This document shows positions 8,152 to 17,344 of a stretch of 42,486 nt of DNA, one piece after another (position 1 is the stretch's first letter; every line of letters starts with the position of its first letter). Both the position numbers and the translations under genes were made by a program. The notes under the pieces were generated by a model, which was not told the origin of the DNA, did no database searches, and saw nothing but the letters and a program-made list of their open reading frames with translations. The stretch is from an uncultured Lachnospiraceae bacterium (GTDB taxonomy: Bacteria; Bacillota; Clostridia; Lachnospirales; Lachnospiraceae). Where the stretch lies: assembly GCA_900316665.1 (NCBI GenBank), contig ONDV01000008.1, positions 1 to 42,486 on the forward strand. Direction: 5' to 3'.

Positions 8152-9198
8152 CTATACCCCCAGTTCTTTTACTATTGCGTCAGCTATTCTTTCAACAGGG
8201 AGGGATTCGTCGGAAACACCTGCTTCATCGCACGATTTCGGCATCCCATATACTACACATGTGTCTTCGTTTTGAGTAATCACATGTAATTTCTTTTTCT
8301 TTTTTAGCTGTAATATACCATAAAGTCCGTCATGTCCCATTCCGGTCAATACCACAGCTATAATTTTGTCATACGGCATCTCTTTAAATGAAGAGAATGT
8401 TATATCAGCCGAAGGACGAAGATTCATAACGGGCGGATCATCACTCAGCCTGAACATGCATCTTCCGCCTTCCTGATGCGCAATCAGGTGCTTGCCACCC
8501 TGCGCTATATAAACCACATTATTTCTGATGGGTTCATTATCGCATGCCTCCTTTACGGTGAGAGCGGAATTTATATTGATTCTTTCCGCAAGTGTAGCAG
8601 TAAAACCTTTGGGCATATGCTGAACCACCACAACGGGAGCGCCCAGTTCTGCGGGAAGCATGGGGAGCAGCTTATGCAGAGCCTGCGGACCGCCTGTAGA
8701 ACTGGCAATCAGAACTATCTTCCTGCTGCCTGAATGTGTTCCCTTTTTTAGATTTCCCAGAGGATGAATTTCCGGAGTTTTGTTACATCTTGCTGTCTTC
8801 CGTCCAATAAGACGTGAATATGCATTCGCAACCTTCTCAGAGAAAGAATCAAATTCGGATCCCATGAGCTGAAAAGGACGCTGCAGGTAGATCACATTTT
8901 TAAGACCCATCAAAAGCGAAGCTGCATCACTGTCTTCCTGCAAAGGAGAACCTATGAGAATAATCCGTACAGGCAGGCTTTGGTCACATACATTCTTCAC
9001 TATCTCAAGGCCGTTCATTCCTCTTAAATACATGTCAAGAATACAAATATCCACGTCTCCCTTCCGAAGCCGCTCCATAGTTTCCATGCCATCCATTGCA
9101 TATACAATATGGCATGAAGGATTCTTCTCGCTTATTATATCACATAAAATCTTTCTCATAAGTGCAGAGTCATCTGCAATGAGAATACTTTCAGACAT
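8152..9198 (-). CDS. cheB: Chemotaxis protein-glutamate methylesterase CheB with divergent receiver
   Basis: CheB demethylates (and deamidates) receptors when its receiver is phosphorylated. The 348-aa protein has an N-terminal receiver (about 4-125) and a C-terminal methylesterase domain (about 158-345). Catalytic Ser167 (IASSTGGPQAL), His194 (QHMPKGF) and Asp290 (VLTGMGHDG) are intact. The receiver keeps the acidic pair (ADDS, D9/D10), phospho-Asp55 and Ser84. However, the usual Lys of the KP motif is Arg107 (YLQRPF), and the MPxMDG motif reads YLRGMNG. The ATG at 9198 lies 1 nt after the pilZ gene stop, with only a weak purine-rich site; an in-frame TTG at 9237 lies inside the upstream gene and adds unconserved residues. 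Confidence 0.94.
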   Translation of the reverse strand: MSESILIADDSALMRKILCDIISEKNPSCHIVYAMDGMETMERLRKGDVDICILDMYLRGMNGLEIVKNVCDQSLPVRIILIGSPLQEDSDAASLLMGLKNVIYLQRPFQLMGSEFDSFSEKVANAYSRLIGRKTARCNKTPEIHPLGNLKKGTHSGSRKIVLIASSTGGPQALHKLLPMLPAELGAPVVVVQHMPKGFTATLAERININSALTVKEACDNEPIRNNVVYIAQGGKHLIAHQEGGRCMFRLSDDPPVMNLRPSADITFSSFKEMPYDKIIAVVLTGMGHDGLYGILQLKKKKKLHVITQNEDTCVVYGMPKSCDEAGVSDESLPVERIADAIVKELGV

Positions 9199-9199
9199 A

Positions 9200-9925
9200 T
9201 CAATTCTCTTTTCTTCGGAGAAGACGCTCTTTCTCAAAAATAAACCGCACTATCTTCTCCTGATTGGCGGAATCGCGGAACATAAACCTTACTCTGTGGC
9301 AGTAGAGATCAACTCCCTCTATATTTTCAGAATTAATAACCTTAGCTATAACAGTAACAGGCATCTTTTCCAAACCGGGCACATCCATCTGAAATTTCAA
9401 AAGAACATATGGCACATCAATAAGACTCAACTTCGATGTGATCTTGGCACCGCCGCCGCTGATGTCCATGATAGTTCCGAATCCGTGAACCCGGCTTCTT
9501 GATTCAGGTTTTTTCAGAGATTCCTCAGCTTCACGAACAGTCTTCATCTTCCCCTGCTCATCACTTAAAGACTGATAAATAACAGGGATCATGCAGTCAA
9601 TTCTGTAGAATTCTCTTCTCTGATATTTACTGAGGTGACCGTTCAGATGAACCTTCATCAGATAAAAATTTCCGCGCTTATAGATATCAGTGACGATCCC
9701 TTTAGTGCGGAGAAGACCTTTATCTGTAATGAATACGAAATAGAATTCTCTTTCACGGTCTAAAGGAATAAGTCTTGCCCTCACCGTCGGCACGGTAGCC
9801 TCTATGGTATCATTGTCAAGTACGCTGTAAAGACTGCTTTTATAGGTCTTATTACTCTTATTCTCTTTTTCGTCCATTTCCAGTATATCAAGTCTGCATC
9901 CGGGAGTTATCTCATCCAGTTCCAT
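9200..9925 (-). CDS. PilZ-domain flagellar brake protein (YcgR-like)
   Basis: The 241-aa protein has an N-terminal YcgR-type domain (about 1-100, beta-rich) followed by a PilZ domain (about 105-235). The c-di-GMP-binding signature is present: QRREFYRI (RxxxR-type) at about 105-112 and DISGGGAKI (DxSxxG) at about 155-163. Proteins of this family (YcgR in E. coli; MotI/DgrA, formerly YpfA, in B. subtilis) slow or disengage the motor when c-di-GMP is high. Placement between flhG and cheB supports a motility role. GAGGA lies about 6 nt before the ATG. The binding motifs are seen; the braking role is inferred from the family. Confidence 0.9.
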   Translation of the reverse strand: MELDEITPGCRLDILEMDEKENKSNKTYKSSLYSVLDNDTIEATVPTVRARLIPLDREREFYFVFITDKGLLRTKGIVTDIYKRGNFYLMKVHLNGHLSKYQRREFYRIDCMIPVIYQSLSDEQGKMKTVREAEESLKKPESRSRVHGFGTIMDISGGGAKITSKLSLIDVPYVLLKFQMDVPGLEKMPVTVIAKVINSENIEGVDLYCHRVRFMFRDSANQEKIVRFIFEKERLLRRKEN

Positions 9926-9936
9926 ATATTATCCTC

Positions 9937-10806
9937 TTACCTTCTAATAAAATGACTGAAAAATCTGGAGATGCCCCATTTGCCACGAGAATTGTCATCA
10001 GAACCCGTCAGCTTTTCTGCGATCTCCCTGTAAGCTGTCGCCGCCTTCGCAGTCGGATTCTCAAGAGAAACAATTTTCTGAGCTCTGACAGATTTTTCGA
10101 GAGTCAGATCAAAAGGTATCATGCCAAGATATTCTGTATCGCCATGTAAAAACTGTCTGACTACATTCGATAATTTATTATAAAGCTGCCTTGCTTCCTG
10201 AGCAGACTGAACCTTGTTTGCTATGATTCTTATTCTTGTCTCGCTGCGGTTAAATCTGGGATCGGTATACATGGCCTTCATCAGAGAATATGAGTCAGTT
10301 ATTGAACTTGGTTCCGGAGTTGATACAAGGAGAACCTCCGGACTTGCCATTACAAATTCAAGCACCTGATCTGTCACGCCTGCGCCTGTATCTATTATCA
10401 ATACATCGCACATCTCATTCAGGCTGGAAAGTGACTGAATCATATATGAAATCTGGTCACTTGTCAGATTATTTAAGGATACTATACCGGATCCGCCTGA
10501 AATAAATCCTATTCCGAGTGGTCCTACCGTGATTATTTCCTGAATGGTCTTATTGCCATAGATAAGATCCGACAAATTATATCTCGGAACAGTACCGAAC
10601 ATCACCTCAACATTTGCAAGACCAAAATCGGCATCGAAAATAATGACCTTCTTGCCTAGTTTGGTCAGCCATACAGCAAGATTTACAGCCGTATTTGACT
10701 TTCCTACTCCTCCCTTACCGGATGTTATTGTGATGACGCTTCCACGATCCAGCCTAGCCTGATTACGAACTTTAATTACATTTCTTAAACGTTCAGCCTG
10801 ATCCAT
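9937..10806 (-). CDS. flhG: MinD-like ATPase FlhG (FleN/YlxH)
   Basis: FlhG controls flagellar number and position together with FlhF. The 289-aa protein has a deviant Walker A motif (SGKGGVGKSNTAVNLA, about 29-44), the switch motif DADFGLANVEV and a Walker B region (CDVLIIDTGAG). The N-terminus reads MDQAERLR, the DQAxxLR motif known in FlhG to stimulate the GTPase of FlhF. The C-terminus (RFFSHFIRR) is basic and amphipathic, as in the membrane-targeting helix of MinD/FlhG. AGGAGGT precedes the start, and the gene is 1 nt after flhF. Confidence 0.96.
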   Translation of the reverse strand: MDQAERLRNVIKVRNQARLDRGSVITITSGKGGVGKSNTAVNLAVWLTKLGKKVIIFDADFGLANVEVMFGTVPRYNLSDLIYGNKTIQEIITVGPLGIGFISGGSGIVSLNNLTSDQISYMIQSLSSLNEMCDVLIIDTGAGVTDQVLEFVMASPEVLLVSTPEPSSITDSYSLMKAMYTDPRFNRSETRIRIIANKVQSAQEARQLYNKLSNVVRQFLHGDTEYLGMIPFDLTLEKSVRAQKIVSLENPTAKAATAYREIAEKLTGSDDNSRGKWGISRFFSHFIRR

Positions 10807-10807
10807 A

Positions 10808-12130
10808 TCAGTGACCTCCTAATAGAAGACGAGCCATCTTCTGAATATCCACTATAGAGATGTCATCGGGAACATTCTGACCGGAGCCTACGTAGGACAG
10901 ATCTTTATCGGCATAGAGCCTTGCTGACAGAATAGGACCGTATATATCTGTTTCATCGATTTTCGTAAACAGAAGACAGAAATCAGTATATTCCCTGTAG
11001 CTGTCAATGATAGCCCTCATATCACTGAATCTCGTTGTAGCAGAAAGCACGAGATATACTTCTTTCGTATATTCCCTGTCAACAGCACCAAGAAGGTTTT
11101 TCATTGCATCCCGCTGAGAATCATTTTTATGAGAAAATCCAGCGGTATCGACAAGAATCAGATCCTTATCTTCATATTTTTGAATATAATCGTTAATATT
11201 TTCATCTTCCATGATCACTTCAAAAGGTACGCTTAAGATACTTGCGTAAGTTCTGAGCTGCTCTGCCGCCGCTATCCTGTATGTATCTGTGGTGAAAAGA
11301 GCCACATTTTTATTTTTCGACAGTTTGAATGATGAGGCAATCTTTGCAATCGTGGTAGTCTTTCCGACTCCGGTCGGTCCAATGAAAAAAACGACACATG
11401 GTTTTTTATCGGAAAGAATAATTGGATGAGGCTTGCCCAGCATAAGTATTATCTTCTGATAAATACCTGAAAGGATATAATCGAGGCTGTTGCCATTTTC
11501 AAGCACACGCTCCATATCCTTTAAAATCTGATTTACATCAGCTTCTGCAACGCCGTTATTAAGGAGAGTATTATAAACGATCTTTGAGAACTGCCTGTTT
11601 GCTCCTTTATTTTTTACCGGTGACTCAATATCAGGTGCAGTGTTCACTGCCGCTTTCTTCCTGATATCCTCCTCTCTGTAAATTTCAGAGCCGGGTGACT
11701 TCCTTTTCACCTTTTCTTTTTTTATATAATTTTTCTGAACCACTTCATTTACAGCATGGAAAGCATCCTTAAGGGAAGCAGTATCTATTCCATCCACAGT
11801 TTGTCCCGAGTTCTTCAGTGAAATATCTGTTTCCTTATTTGTTTCATCAGCAATAGACTTCAATACAGGCGTGTCATTTTTTGATACGACCGACTCATCA
11901 GATACGGTCGCGTCAAAATGAGGACGTCCCTGATTATCCGGCTTCTTATATACTACATTTTCTTCTTCTACGGCAGCTGTCACCTCATAACTGCTCTTTT
12001 TAAAGAAGCCGAAAAAGCCGCCCGGCCTTACTTCCTTTACGTTCATTATCACAACGTTTGAACCGAGTTCATTTCTCGCTTCATCAATTGCTTCTTCCTT
12101 TGTCTGTCCCGTAAATTTCTTAATTGTCAT
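10808..12130 (-). CDS. flhF: Flagellar SRP-type GTPase FlhF
   Basis: FlhF is a signal-recognition-particle-type GTPase that helps place the flagellum. The 440-aa protein has a basic N-terminal B domain (about 1-130, starting MTIKKFTGQTKEEAIDEARN, then polar low-complexity sequence). An N domain follows (about 180-235) and then the G domain, with P loop GPTGVGKTTT (251-260), DTYRIAAAEQLR, and DTAGFSHK. The LFTKIDETD motif corresponds to the guanine-specificity loop. The start overlaps the end of flhA by 11 nt, so translation is probably coupled. GGTGAGC lies just upstream inside flhA. Confidence 0.96.
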   Translation of the reverse strand: MTIKKFTGQTKEEAIDEARNELGSNVVIMNVKEVRPGGFFGFFKKSSYEVTAAVEEENVVYKKPDNQGRPHFDATVSDESVVSKNDTPVLKSIADETNKETDISLKNSGQTVDGIDTASLKDAFHAVNEVVQKNYIKKEKVKRKSPGSEIYREEDIRKKAAVNTAPDIESPVKNKGANRQFSKIVYNTLLNNGVAEADVNQILKDMERVLENGNSLDYILSGIYQKIILMLGKPHPIILSDKKPCVVFFIGPTGVGKTTTIAKIASSFKLSKNKNVALFTTDTYRIAAAEQLRTYASILSVPFEVIMEDENINDYIQKYEDKDLILVDTAGFSHKNDSQRDAMKNLLGAVDREYTKEVYLVLSATTRFSDMRAIIDSYREYTDFCLLFTKIDETDIYGPILSARLYADKDLSYVGSGQNVPDDISIVDIQKMARLLLGGH

Positions 12131-14189
12131 TTAAGCTCACCATACCTGCCGAATGCAGCTCTACATTTGACTCAATCTCATTATATGATACTACAGTAAG
12201 ATCCTTGAAGTAATCCTCCGTTAATTTCTTGAAATACATACGAACGATCGGAGAACATACGACGATCGGATTCTTGCCTTCCTTATCAAACTGATCGATA
12301 AAGACGCCGAGTCTGTCCATGATGGCACTCACCTTGTCAGGCTCCAGCGTAATAAAAGCCCCCTGCTCTGTCTGCTTTACAGACGCCATAATAGTCTTCT
12401 CAAGTTCAGGATCCAGCGTTATGACATCAGTAGACTGATTGGCAGGAAAATATTTTGCGGAAATAGCCGGCTTCAAACCCTGACGGACATACTCCGTCAG
12501 CACATCTGTGTCTCTGGTTGTAGAAGCATAATCCGCCAGAATTTCAAAAATAGACAGAAGATCCCTGATTGAAATTCCTTCTCTCAAAAGATTCTGAAGG
12601 ACTTTCTCAACCTCACCCAGATCCATGAGCTTGGGTATCAGCGCATCCACAAGAGCAGGATTTGTCTTCTTCAGATTGTCAACAAGATTCTGTACATCCT
12701 GTCTGGTAAGGAGATCCGCAATGTGTTCCCTTATCACCTCCGTAAGATGAGTCGCAATAATTGAAGGCGGATCCACTACGGTATATCCCAGACTTTCCGC
12801 CCGTTCCCTCTGTGATTCCGTGATCCAGATGGCAGGCAGATGGAATGAAGGCTCCACTGTAGGTATACCTGTGATTTCCTCTTCCACAGCTCCGGGATTC
12901 ATAGCCATGTAATGATCAAATAAGATTTCGCCTTCAGCTACCTGTATGCCTTTTATTTTTATAATATACTGATTCGGATTAAGCTGGATATTGTCACGCA
13001 GTCTTATAATGGGAACTACGGTACCAAGTTCAAGGGCAATCTGCCGTCTTATCATAACTACACGGTCAAGAAGGTCTCCTCCCTGGTTCACATCTGCAAG
13101 AGGTATGATTCCATATCCGAATTCCAGTTCGATGGGATCGACCTGCAGAAGAGATACAACATTCTCAGGTTTTCTGATCTCTTCCGCGTCATTTTCCTCC
13201 TCATTCACAGCCTCCGTCACGGTCTGCATCTTCAGCTGCCTGTCAACCCGTGTGCCTGCAAAAATAAATACAATGCCAAGACCGACAAAAATAACGACGT
13301 TAAGAGGTGTGAAAATACCAAGAATGCAAAGCACAGCGCCTACCAGATACATAACCCTCGGAAGTCCGAAAAGCTGAGATATGACAGTCGTTCCAAAATC
13401 AGCATCAGTAGATCCCTTTGAAACCAGAATACCGGTTGAAAGCGAAATCAGAAGAGACGGTATCTGTGATGACAATCCGTCTCCTATGGTCAGCTGACCG
13501 AAATTCTGCAAAGCATCAATAGCGGACATGCCGTCTCTTGTAATTCCCATTATCGTGCCGCCGATAATATTGATCACAGTAATAATAAGACCTGCGGTAG
13601 CGTCTCCCTTAACATACTTCGTAGCACCATCCATGTTACCGAAGAAAGATGACTCGTCCTGAAGTTCTTTTCTTCTCTTCTTCGCCTCTTCATCGGTAAT
13701 TACACCGGTATTCAAATCTGCGTCTATCGCCATCTGCTTTCCCGGCATGGCATCCAGCGAAAATCTTGCCGCAACCTCTGCGATACGCTCAGAACCTTTA
13801 TTAATAACAATAAATTCAATTATCAAAATGATAACAAATATAACGGCGCCGATTATCAGATTGCCGCCGCCAACGAATCCGCCGAATGTCTTTACAACAT
13901 TACCCGGATCACCGGTTGTCAGAATCAGACGGGTAGAGCTCACATTCAAGGCAATCCTGAAAATGGTCGTAAAGAGAAGAAGCGTCGGGAAAAATGACAT
14001 GTCAAGAATTCTCTTGATAAAAATCGTATTTAAAAGTACCACAAGTGAAATGGAAATATTGAAGGCCAGAAGCACATCAAGAAGCCATGAAGGGATAGGA
14101 ATAATGAAAAAAAGAACAGCTGCCAGCATATAAGCCACGACTGCCAGATCCATGGGAGAAATTCCAAGCTTTTTAAATGCCTTATTCAC
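12120..14189 (-). CDS. flhA: Flagellar export gate protein FlhA (GTG start)
   Basis: FlhA is the large subunit of the type III export gate. The 689-aa length is normal for the family. There are about eight membrane helices in residues 15-320, and the family signature (VSSTRLILTTGD, about 84-95) is present. A cytoplasmic loop includes RFSLDAMPGKQMAID. A large cytosolic C-terminal domain follows (about 340-689), which docks chaperone-substrate complexes. The start is GTG at 14189, preceded by AAAGGAG at 7 nt. A 120-bp gap with a hairpin separates it from flhB, which is unusual for this tightly packed operon. Confidence 0.96.
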   Translation of the reverse strand: MNKAFKKLGISPMDLAVVAYMLAAVLFFIIPIPSWLLDVLLAFNISISLVVLLNTIFIKRILDMSFFPTLLLFTTIFRIALNVSSTRLILTTGDPGNVVKTFGGFVGGGNLIIGAVIFVIILIIEFIVINKGSERIAEVAARFSLDAMPGKQMAIDADLNTGVITDEEAKKRRKELQDESSFFGNMDGATKYVKGDATAGLIITVINIIGGTIMGITRDGMSAIDALQNFGQLTIGDGLSSQIPSLLISLSTGILVSKGSTDADFGTTVISQLFGLPRVMYLVGAVLCILGIFTPLNVVIFVGLGIVFIFAGTRVDRQLKMQTVTEAVNEEENDAEEIRKPENVVSLLQVDPIELEFGYGIIPLADVNQGGDLLDRVVMIRRQIALELGTVVPIIRLRDNIQLNPNQYIIKIKGIQVAEGEILFDHYMAMNPGAVEEEITGIPTVEPSFHLPAIWITESQRERAESLGYTVVDPPSIIATHLTEVIREHIADLLTRQDVQNLVDNLKKTNPALVDALIPKLMDLGEVEKVLQNLLREGISIRDLLSIFEILADYASTTRDTDVLTEYVRQGLKPAISAKYFPANQSTDVITLDPELEKTIMASVKQTEQGAFITLEPDKVSAIMDRLGVFIDQFDKEGKNPIVVCSPIVRMYFKKLTEDYFKDLTVVSYNEIESNVELHSAGMVSLNDN

Positions 14190-14240
14190 TTGTCACTCCT
14201 TTCCCTGTAAAGCATTGATTTCGCATATATGACTGCAGAC

Positions 14241-14280
14241 TTTTGACACTGTAATCATCATATGATATGAGTGTCCAAAA
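14241..14280 (-). other. Imperfect hairpin in the flhB-flhA gap
   Basis: The outer arms TTTTGACACT (14241-14250) and AGTGTCCAAAA (14270-14280) pair with a single bulged base. Inside lies the perfect 10-bp palindrome ATCATATGAT. No T-tract follows on the minus strand, so it is not a normal terminator. It could be an RNA-processing or mRNA-stability element, or an operator. The whole gap (14190-14309) holds no other recognisable feature beyond the flhA ribosome-binding site. Confidence 0.5.
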
Positions 14281-14309
14281 TACCTCTGACCACTCATTCA
14301 TGACAATAG

Positions 14310-15431
14310 TTACATACGTTTATTATAGACAATTGCGAGAATTTCCGCTACTGCTTCATATAACTCCTGAGGTATCTCTTCACCTATTTCCACTGTCGCA
14401 TACAGAGCTCTTGCAAGCGGTTTATTTTCCATCACAGGAACTCCGGCGTCTCTGGCAGCATCTTTTATTTTTGCCGCCAGATAATCCTCGCCCTTTGCAA
14501 GCACAACAGGCGCACTGTTCTTTTCCGCATCATACTTTATTGCTATAGCAATATGAGTCGGGTTAGTGATTACAACATCCGCCTTGGGAACATCCTTCAT
14601 CATCCTTCGCTGTGAAGCTTCCCTCATCTTCTGTCTCTGTCTGGACTTTATCTCAGGATCTCCTTCTGTATCCTTATATTCATCCTTGACTTCCTGCTTA
14701 GTCATCTTCATTTCCTCTGTGAATTTTCTCTTCTGAAAAATCCAGTCAAGGAAACCTATGATCAGATAAACGACGCTTATCCTGATTCCTGTATCAATTA
14801 TAATAGTTCCTATCAGGGATATGGCATTGGGAAGAGGTATCTCATACAGAATAAAGATCTCTTTCTCATGACCTTTTATCGACTGATATGCAACGAGAAC
14901 GATAAGAACCACCTTAAATATAGACTTAAAAAGTTCAAACAAAGCCTGTTTTGAAAACATCCTCTTGAATCCGTTTAAAGGATTCAGCTTTGACAGCGAA
15001 GGCTTCAGCGGTTCATAGGAAACCTGCCACCTCACCTGTATAAGATCGCCTATAAAAGATACAAGAAATCCCACAAGAAAAAAAGGCAGACAGCATATAA
15101 TGATCTGCAGCATCACATCGGTAAAGAGCATTAGATAGGAATGAATACTGACACCTTTTCTGTTCATTGACACAAATTCAGGTATTTCTCTTGAATAAGT
15201 GAATGAAAAGATATTCATAAGCCTGTTTCCAAGAGTGTTTACAAATATTTTAAGACATAAAAAAGCGGTTATTAACTCAAAGGAAGACGTCAGCTCGTGA
15301 GATTTTGAAACCTGACCTTTCTTTCTTGCGTCCGAAAGCTTTTTCGGAGTTGCGGGTTCTGTTTTTTCCCCGCCCGGACCGTCTTTTGCAAAAAACTGAA
15401 GATCAAGATTCAAAGGCAGTCTTTCTTCCAT
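14310..15431 (-). CDS. flhB: Flagellar export switch protein FlhB
   Basis: FlhB switches export specificity from rod/hook to filament proteins after self-cleavage. The 373-aa protein begins with LPLNLDLQFFA and the family element GEKTEPATPKKLSDARKKGQ (about 21-40). Four membrane segments follow (about 50-235), then the cytoplasmic domain. The autocleavage motif NPTH is at 290-293 (VITNPTHIAIAI). The start codon overlaps the fliR stop (TGATG). Confidence 0.97.
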   Translation of the reverse strand: MEERLPLNLDLQFFAKDGPGGEKTEPATPKKLSDARKKGQVSKSHELTSSFELITAFLCLKIFVNTLGNRLMNIFSFTYSREIPEFVSMNRKGVSIHSYLMLFTDVMLQIIICCLPFFLVGFLVSFIGDLIQVRWQVSYEPLKPSLSKLNPLNGFKRMFSKQALFELFKSIFKVVLIVLVAYQSIKGHEKEIFILYEIPLPNAISLIGTIIIDTGIRISVVYLIIGFLDWIFQKRKFTEEMKMTKQEVKDEYKDTEGDPEIKSRQRQKMREASQRRMMKDVPKADVVITNPTHIAIAIKYDAEKNSAPVVLAKGEDYLAAKIKDAARDAGVPVMENKPLARALYATVEIGEEIPQELYEAVAEILAIVYNKRM

Positions 15432-16213
15432 CAGCTCATCCCCCTGATCACAGAAATCGTCATCTGCCTCATCTCTGTAAAAATCATATCGGCAGCATGG
15501 GGGAAAAGAAATGTGGTGAGAAGGAGGATTCCAAAGCCCAGAAGCATCTTCATCTGTATACCGACGGAAAACATATTCATTTGAGGGGCGACTTTTGCGA
15601 TGACGCCAAGCACGACATTTAAGATCATGGTGCAGGCAAAGACAGGCAGAATGATCCTGAATGAGATAATGAACATATTTGACATAAAAGAAATCATGGA
15701 ATGAAGCAGATTATCAGGGCGGATTATTGCTCCTCCCACAGGGATCGAAGTAAAAGAATCCATGACAGCTCTGATAACGTACTGATACATTCCGGTTACT
15801 ATAAGCATCATGTTAAGGAAATAATAATACATCTGTCCTGTGAGTGTAACCGATGTCTTCATTGACGGATCAAATTCTGTAGCCATCGAAAGACCTATAT
15901 CCATATCGATTACATTACCGGAAAATATAATTATATTACTGCATATATTAGCCACAAAACCAATAAGCAATCCTGTTGTCGCTTCTTTTATTACAATAGC
16001 TGCATACCCTATAACTGACGAATATGATGTGGTATTTTCCGGATGAAGTAAAGTCGTAACCATAATTGCCAGAAAACAAGAAAAGGCGATCTTCACTCTT
16101 CTTGGAACATTCGGCAGGCTGAAAAACGGAGCTGCAAAAATAAAAGAGGCGATCCTTACCAGAATCAGTAGAAAGTATTCAAAATTTGCCAGTGAAAAAG
16201 TATAGTTAACCAT
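15431..16213 (-). CDS. fliR: Flagellar export gate protein FliR
   Basis: FliR is a membrane subunit of the FliPQR export channel. The 260-aa protein is almost entirely hydrophobic, with about six to eight membrane helices. It includes RIASFIFAAPFFSLPNVPRR near the start, a pattern typical of FliR. Its place in the fliP-fliQ-fliR-flhB order is diagnostic. Seven bases separate it from fliQ and it overlaps flhB by one base. The start at 16213 has only a weak upstream site (AGGC), suggesting coupling to fliQ translation. Confidence 0.95.
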   Translation of the reverse strand: MVNYTFSLANFEYFLLILVRIASFIFAAPFFSLPNVPRRVKIAFSCFLAIMVTTLLHPENTTSYSSVIGYAAIVIKEATTGLLIGFVANICSNIIIFSGNVIDMDIGLSMATEFDPSMKTSVTLTGQMYYYFLNMMLIVTGMYQYVIRAVMDSFTSIPVGGAIIRPDNLLHSMISFMSNMFIISFRIILPVFACTMILNVVLGVIAKVAPQMNMFSVGIQMKMLLGFGILLLTTFLFPHAADMIFTEMRQMTISVIRGMS

Positions 16214-16220
16214 TCATTGC

Positions 16221-16490
16221 CTATTTAATGAACTGTGAAAAATTATTCCAGAGATCAGTCATGTAACCGGTCAGATTTTTGATAATAAATGAACCAAATA
16301 TGACAATAGCCAGAAACGTGCATAAAATCTTTGGAACAAAGGTGATGGTCTGTTCCTGGATGGATGTAACAGTCTGAAAAATACTTATCACAAGTCCCAC
16401 AATGAGGGAAATGATAAGAACCGGCGCAGAATTTATTACAACCTGATAAATGGCGTCACGCATAATATCAAGTACCTGTCCTTCAGTCAT
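16221..16490 (-). CDS. fliQ: Flagellar export gate protein FliQ
   Basis: FliQ is the small channel subunit. It is 89 aa, the normal size, with two hydrophobic hairpin helices (about 18-38 and 51-72). The signature VGLVISIFQTVTSIQEQTIT lies between them. AGGAGGT precedes the ATG. It sits between fliP and fliR. Confidence 0.96.
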   Translation of the reverse strand: MTEGQVLDIMRDAIYQVVINSAPVLIISLIVGLVISIFQTVTSIQEQTITFVPKILCTFLAIVIFGSFIIKNLTGYMTDLWNNFSQFIK

Positions 16491-16500
16491 AATTTACCTC

Positions 16501-17337
16501 CTAATAAAATGTCTTGACGACGCCGCTGATAACGAGATTCCATCCGTCAGCCAGCACAAACAAGAGTATCTTGAAGGGCAGCGAAATGGTTGTCGGCGGC
16601 AGCATCATCATACCCATAGACATAAGAACCGAAGATACGACCATATCGATAACAATAAAAGGAATATAAATAAGGAATCCGATAATAAATGCAGTCCGAA
16701 GTTCTGACAGCATAAAAGACGGAACAAGAACATAAAATGGAACCGAATCATAATCGCCGTCTTTGTAAGACACATCAGCTATGTCGCAGAACATATCAAG
16801 ATCCTTTGTCTGAGTCTGCCCGTACATAAATTCCCGAAGTGGCTTCTCTGCCCTCTTTACAGCCTGCTCTTCTGTAATTTTACCCTGATCAAGCGGTTTT
16901 ATCGCATTTTTATTGATCTGCTGAAAGGTTGGCCACATAATAAAAAGTGTCAGAAACAGAGCAAGTCCTGTAAGAACCTGGTTGGGAGGAGATGTCTGTG
17001 TACCAATAGCAGCACGAACAAAGTGCAAAACCACAATGATCCTCGTGAAACTGGTAAGCATCACAAGAATAGCCGGTGCCAGAGACAAAACAGTCAGCAC
17101 CAGAAGAATCTTCACTGTAGATGAAAGAGAACCTGTATCTCCGTCGAATGACAATGTAAAGGAGCCATCACCGGTAGTGGTTTTGTCACTGGCATTCGGC
17201 GCATTCTCAGTAGGTCCATATGAGGTATTCGGTTCTGCATGTACACGAAAAGAATATGCGCTCGAAAGAGCTGCTGTAAGAAACAATGCAGCGCTTATTA
17301 ATGAAATTATTGTAATTAATTTTTTGAATTTCTTCAT
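16501..17337 (-). CDS. fliP: Flagellar export gate protein FliP
   Basis: FliP forms the export pore with FliQ and FliR. The 278-aa protein has a cleavable-type signal sequence (basic start MKKFKKL, hydrophobic core to about residue 25). A short, poorly conserved periplasmic stretch follows. Then comes the FliP core: TSFTRIIVVLHFVRAAIGTQ and PPNQVLTGLALFLTLFIMWP, with a C-terminal MGMMMLPPTTISLPFKILLF. I chose ATG 17337 because upstream codons overlap fliO and the signal peptide begins here. No clear ribosome-binding site is visible, so translation is probably coupled to fliO. Confidence 0.95.
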   Translation of the reverse strand: MKKFKKLITIISLISAALFLTAALSSAYSFRVHAEPNTSYGPTENAPNASDKTTTGDGSFTLSFDGDTGSLSSTVKILLVLTVLSLAPAILVMLTSFTRIIVVLHFVRAAIGTQTSPPNQVLTGLALFLTLFIMWPTFQQINKNAIKPLDQGKITEEQAVKRAEKPLREFMYGQTQTKDLDMFCDIADVSYKDGDYDSVPFYVLVPSFMLSELRTAFIIGFLIYIPFIVIDMVVSSVLMSMGMMMLPPTTISLPFKILLFVLADGWNLVISGVVKTFY

Positions 17338-17344
17338 CAAAAGG

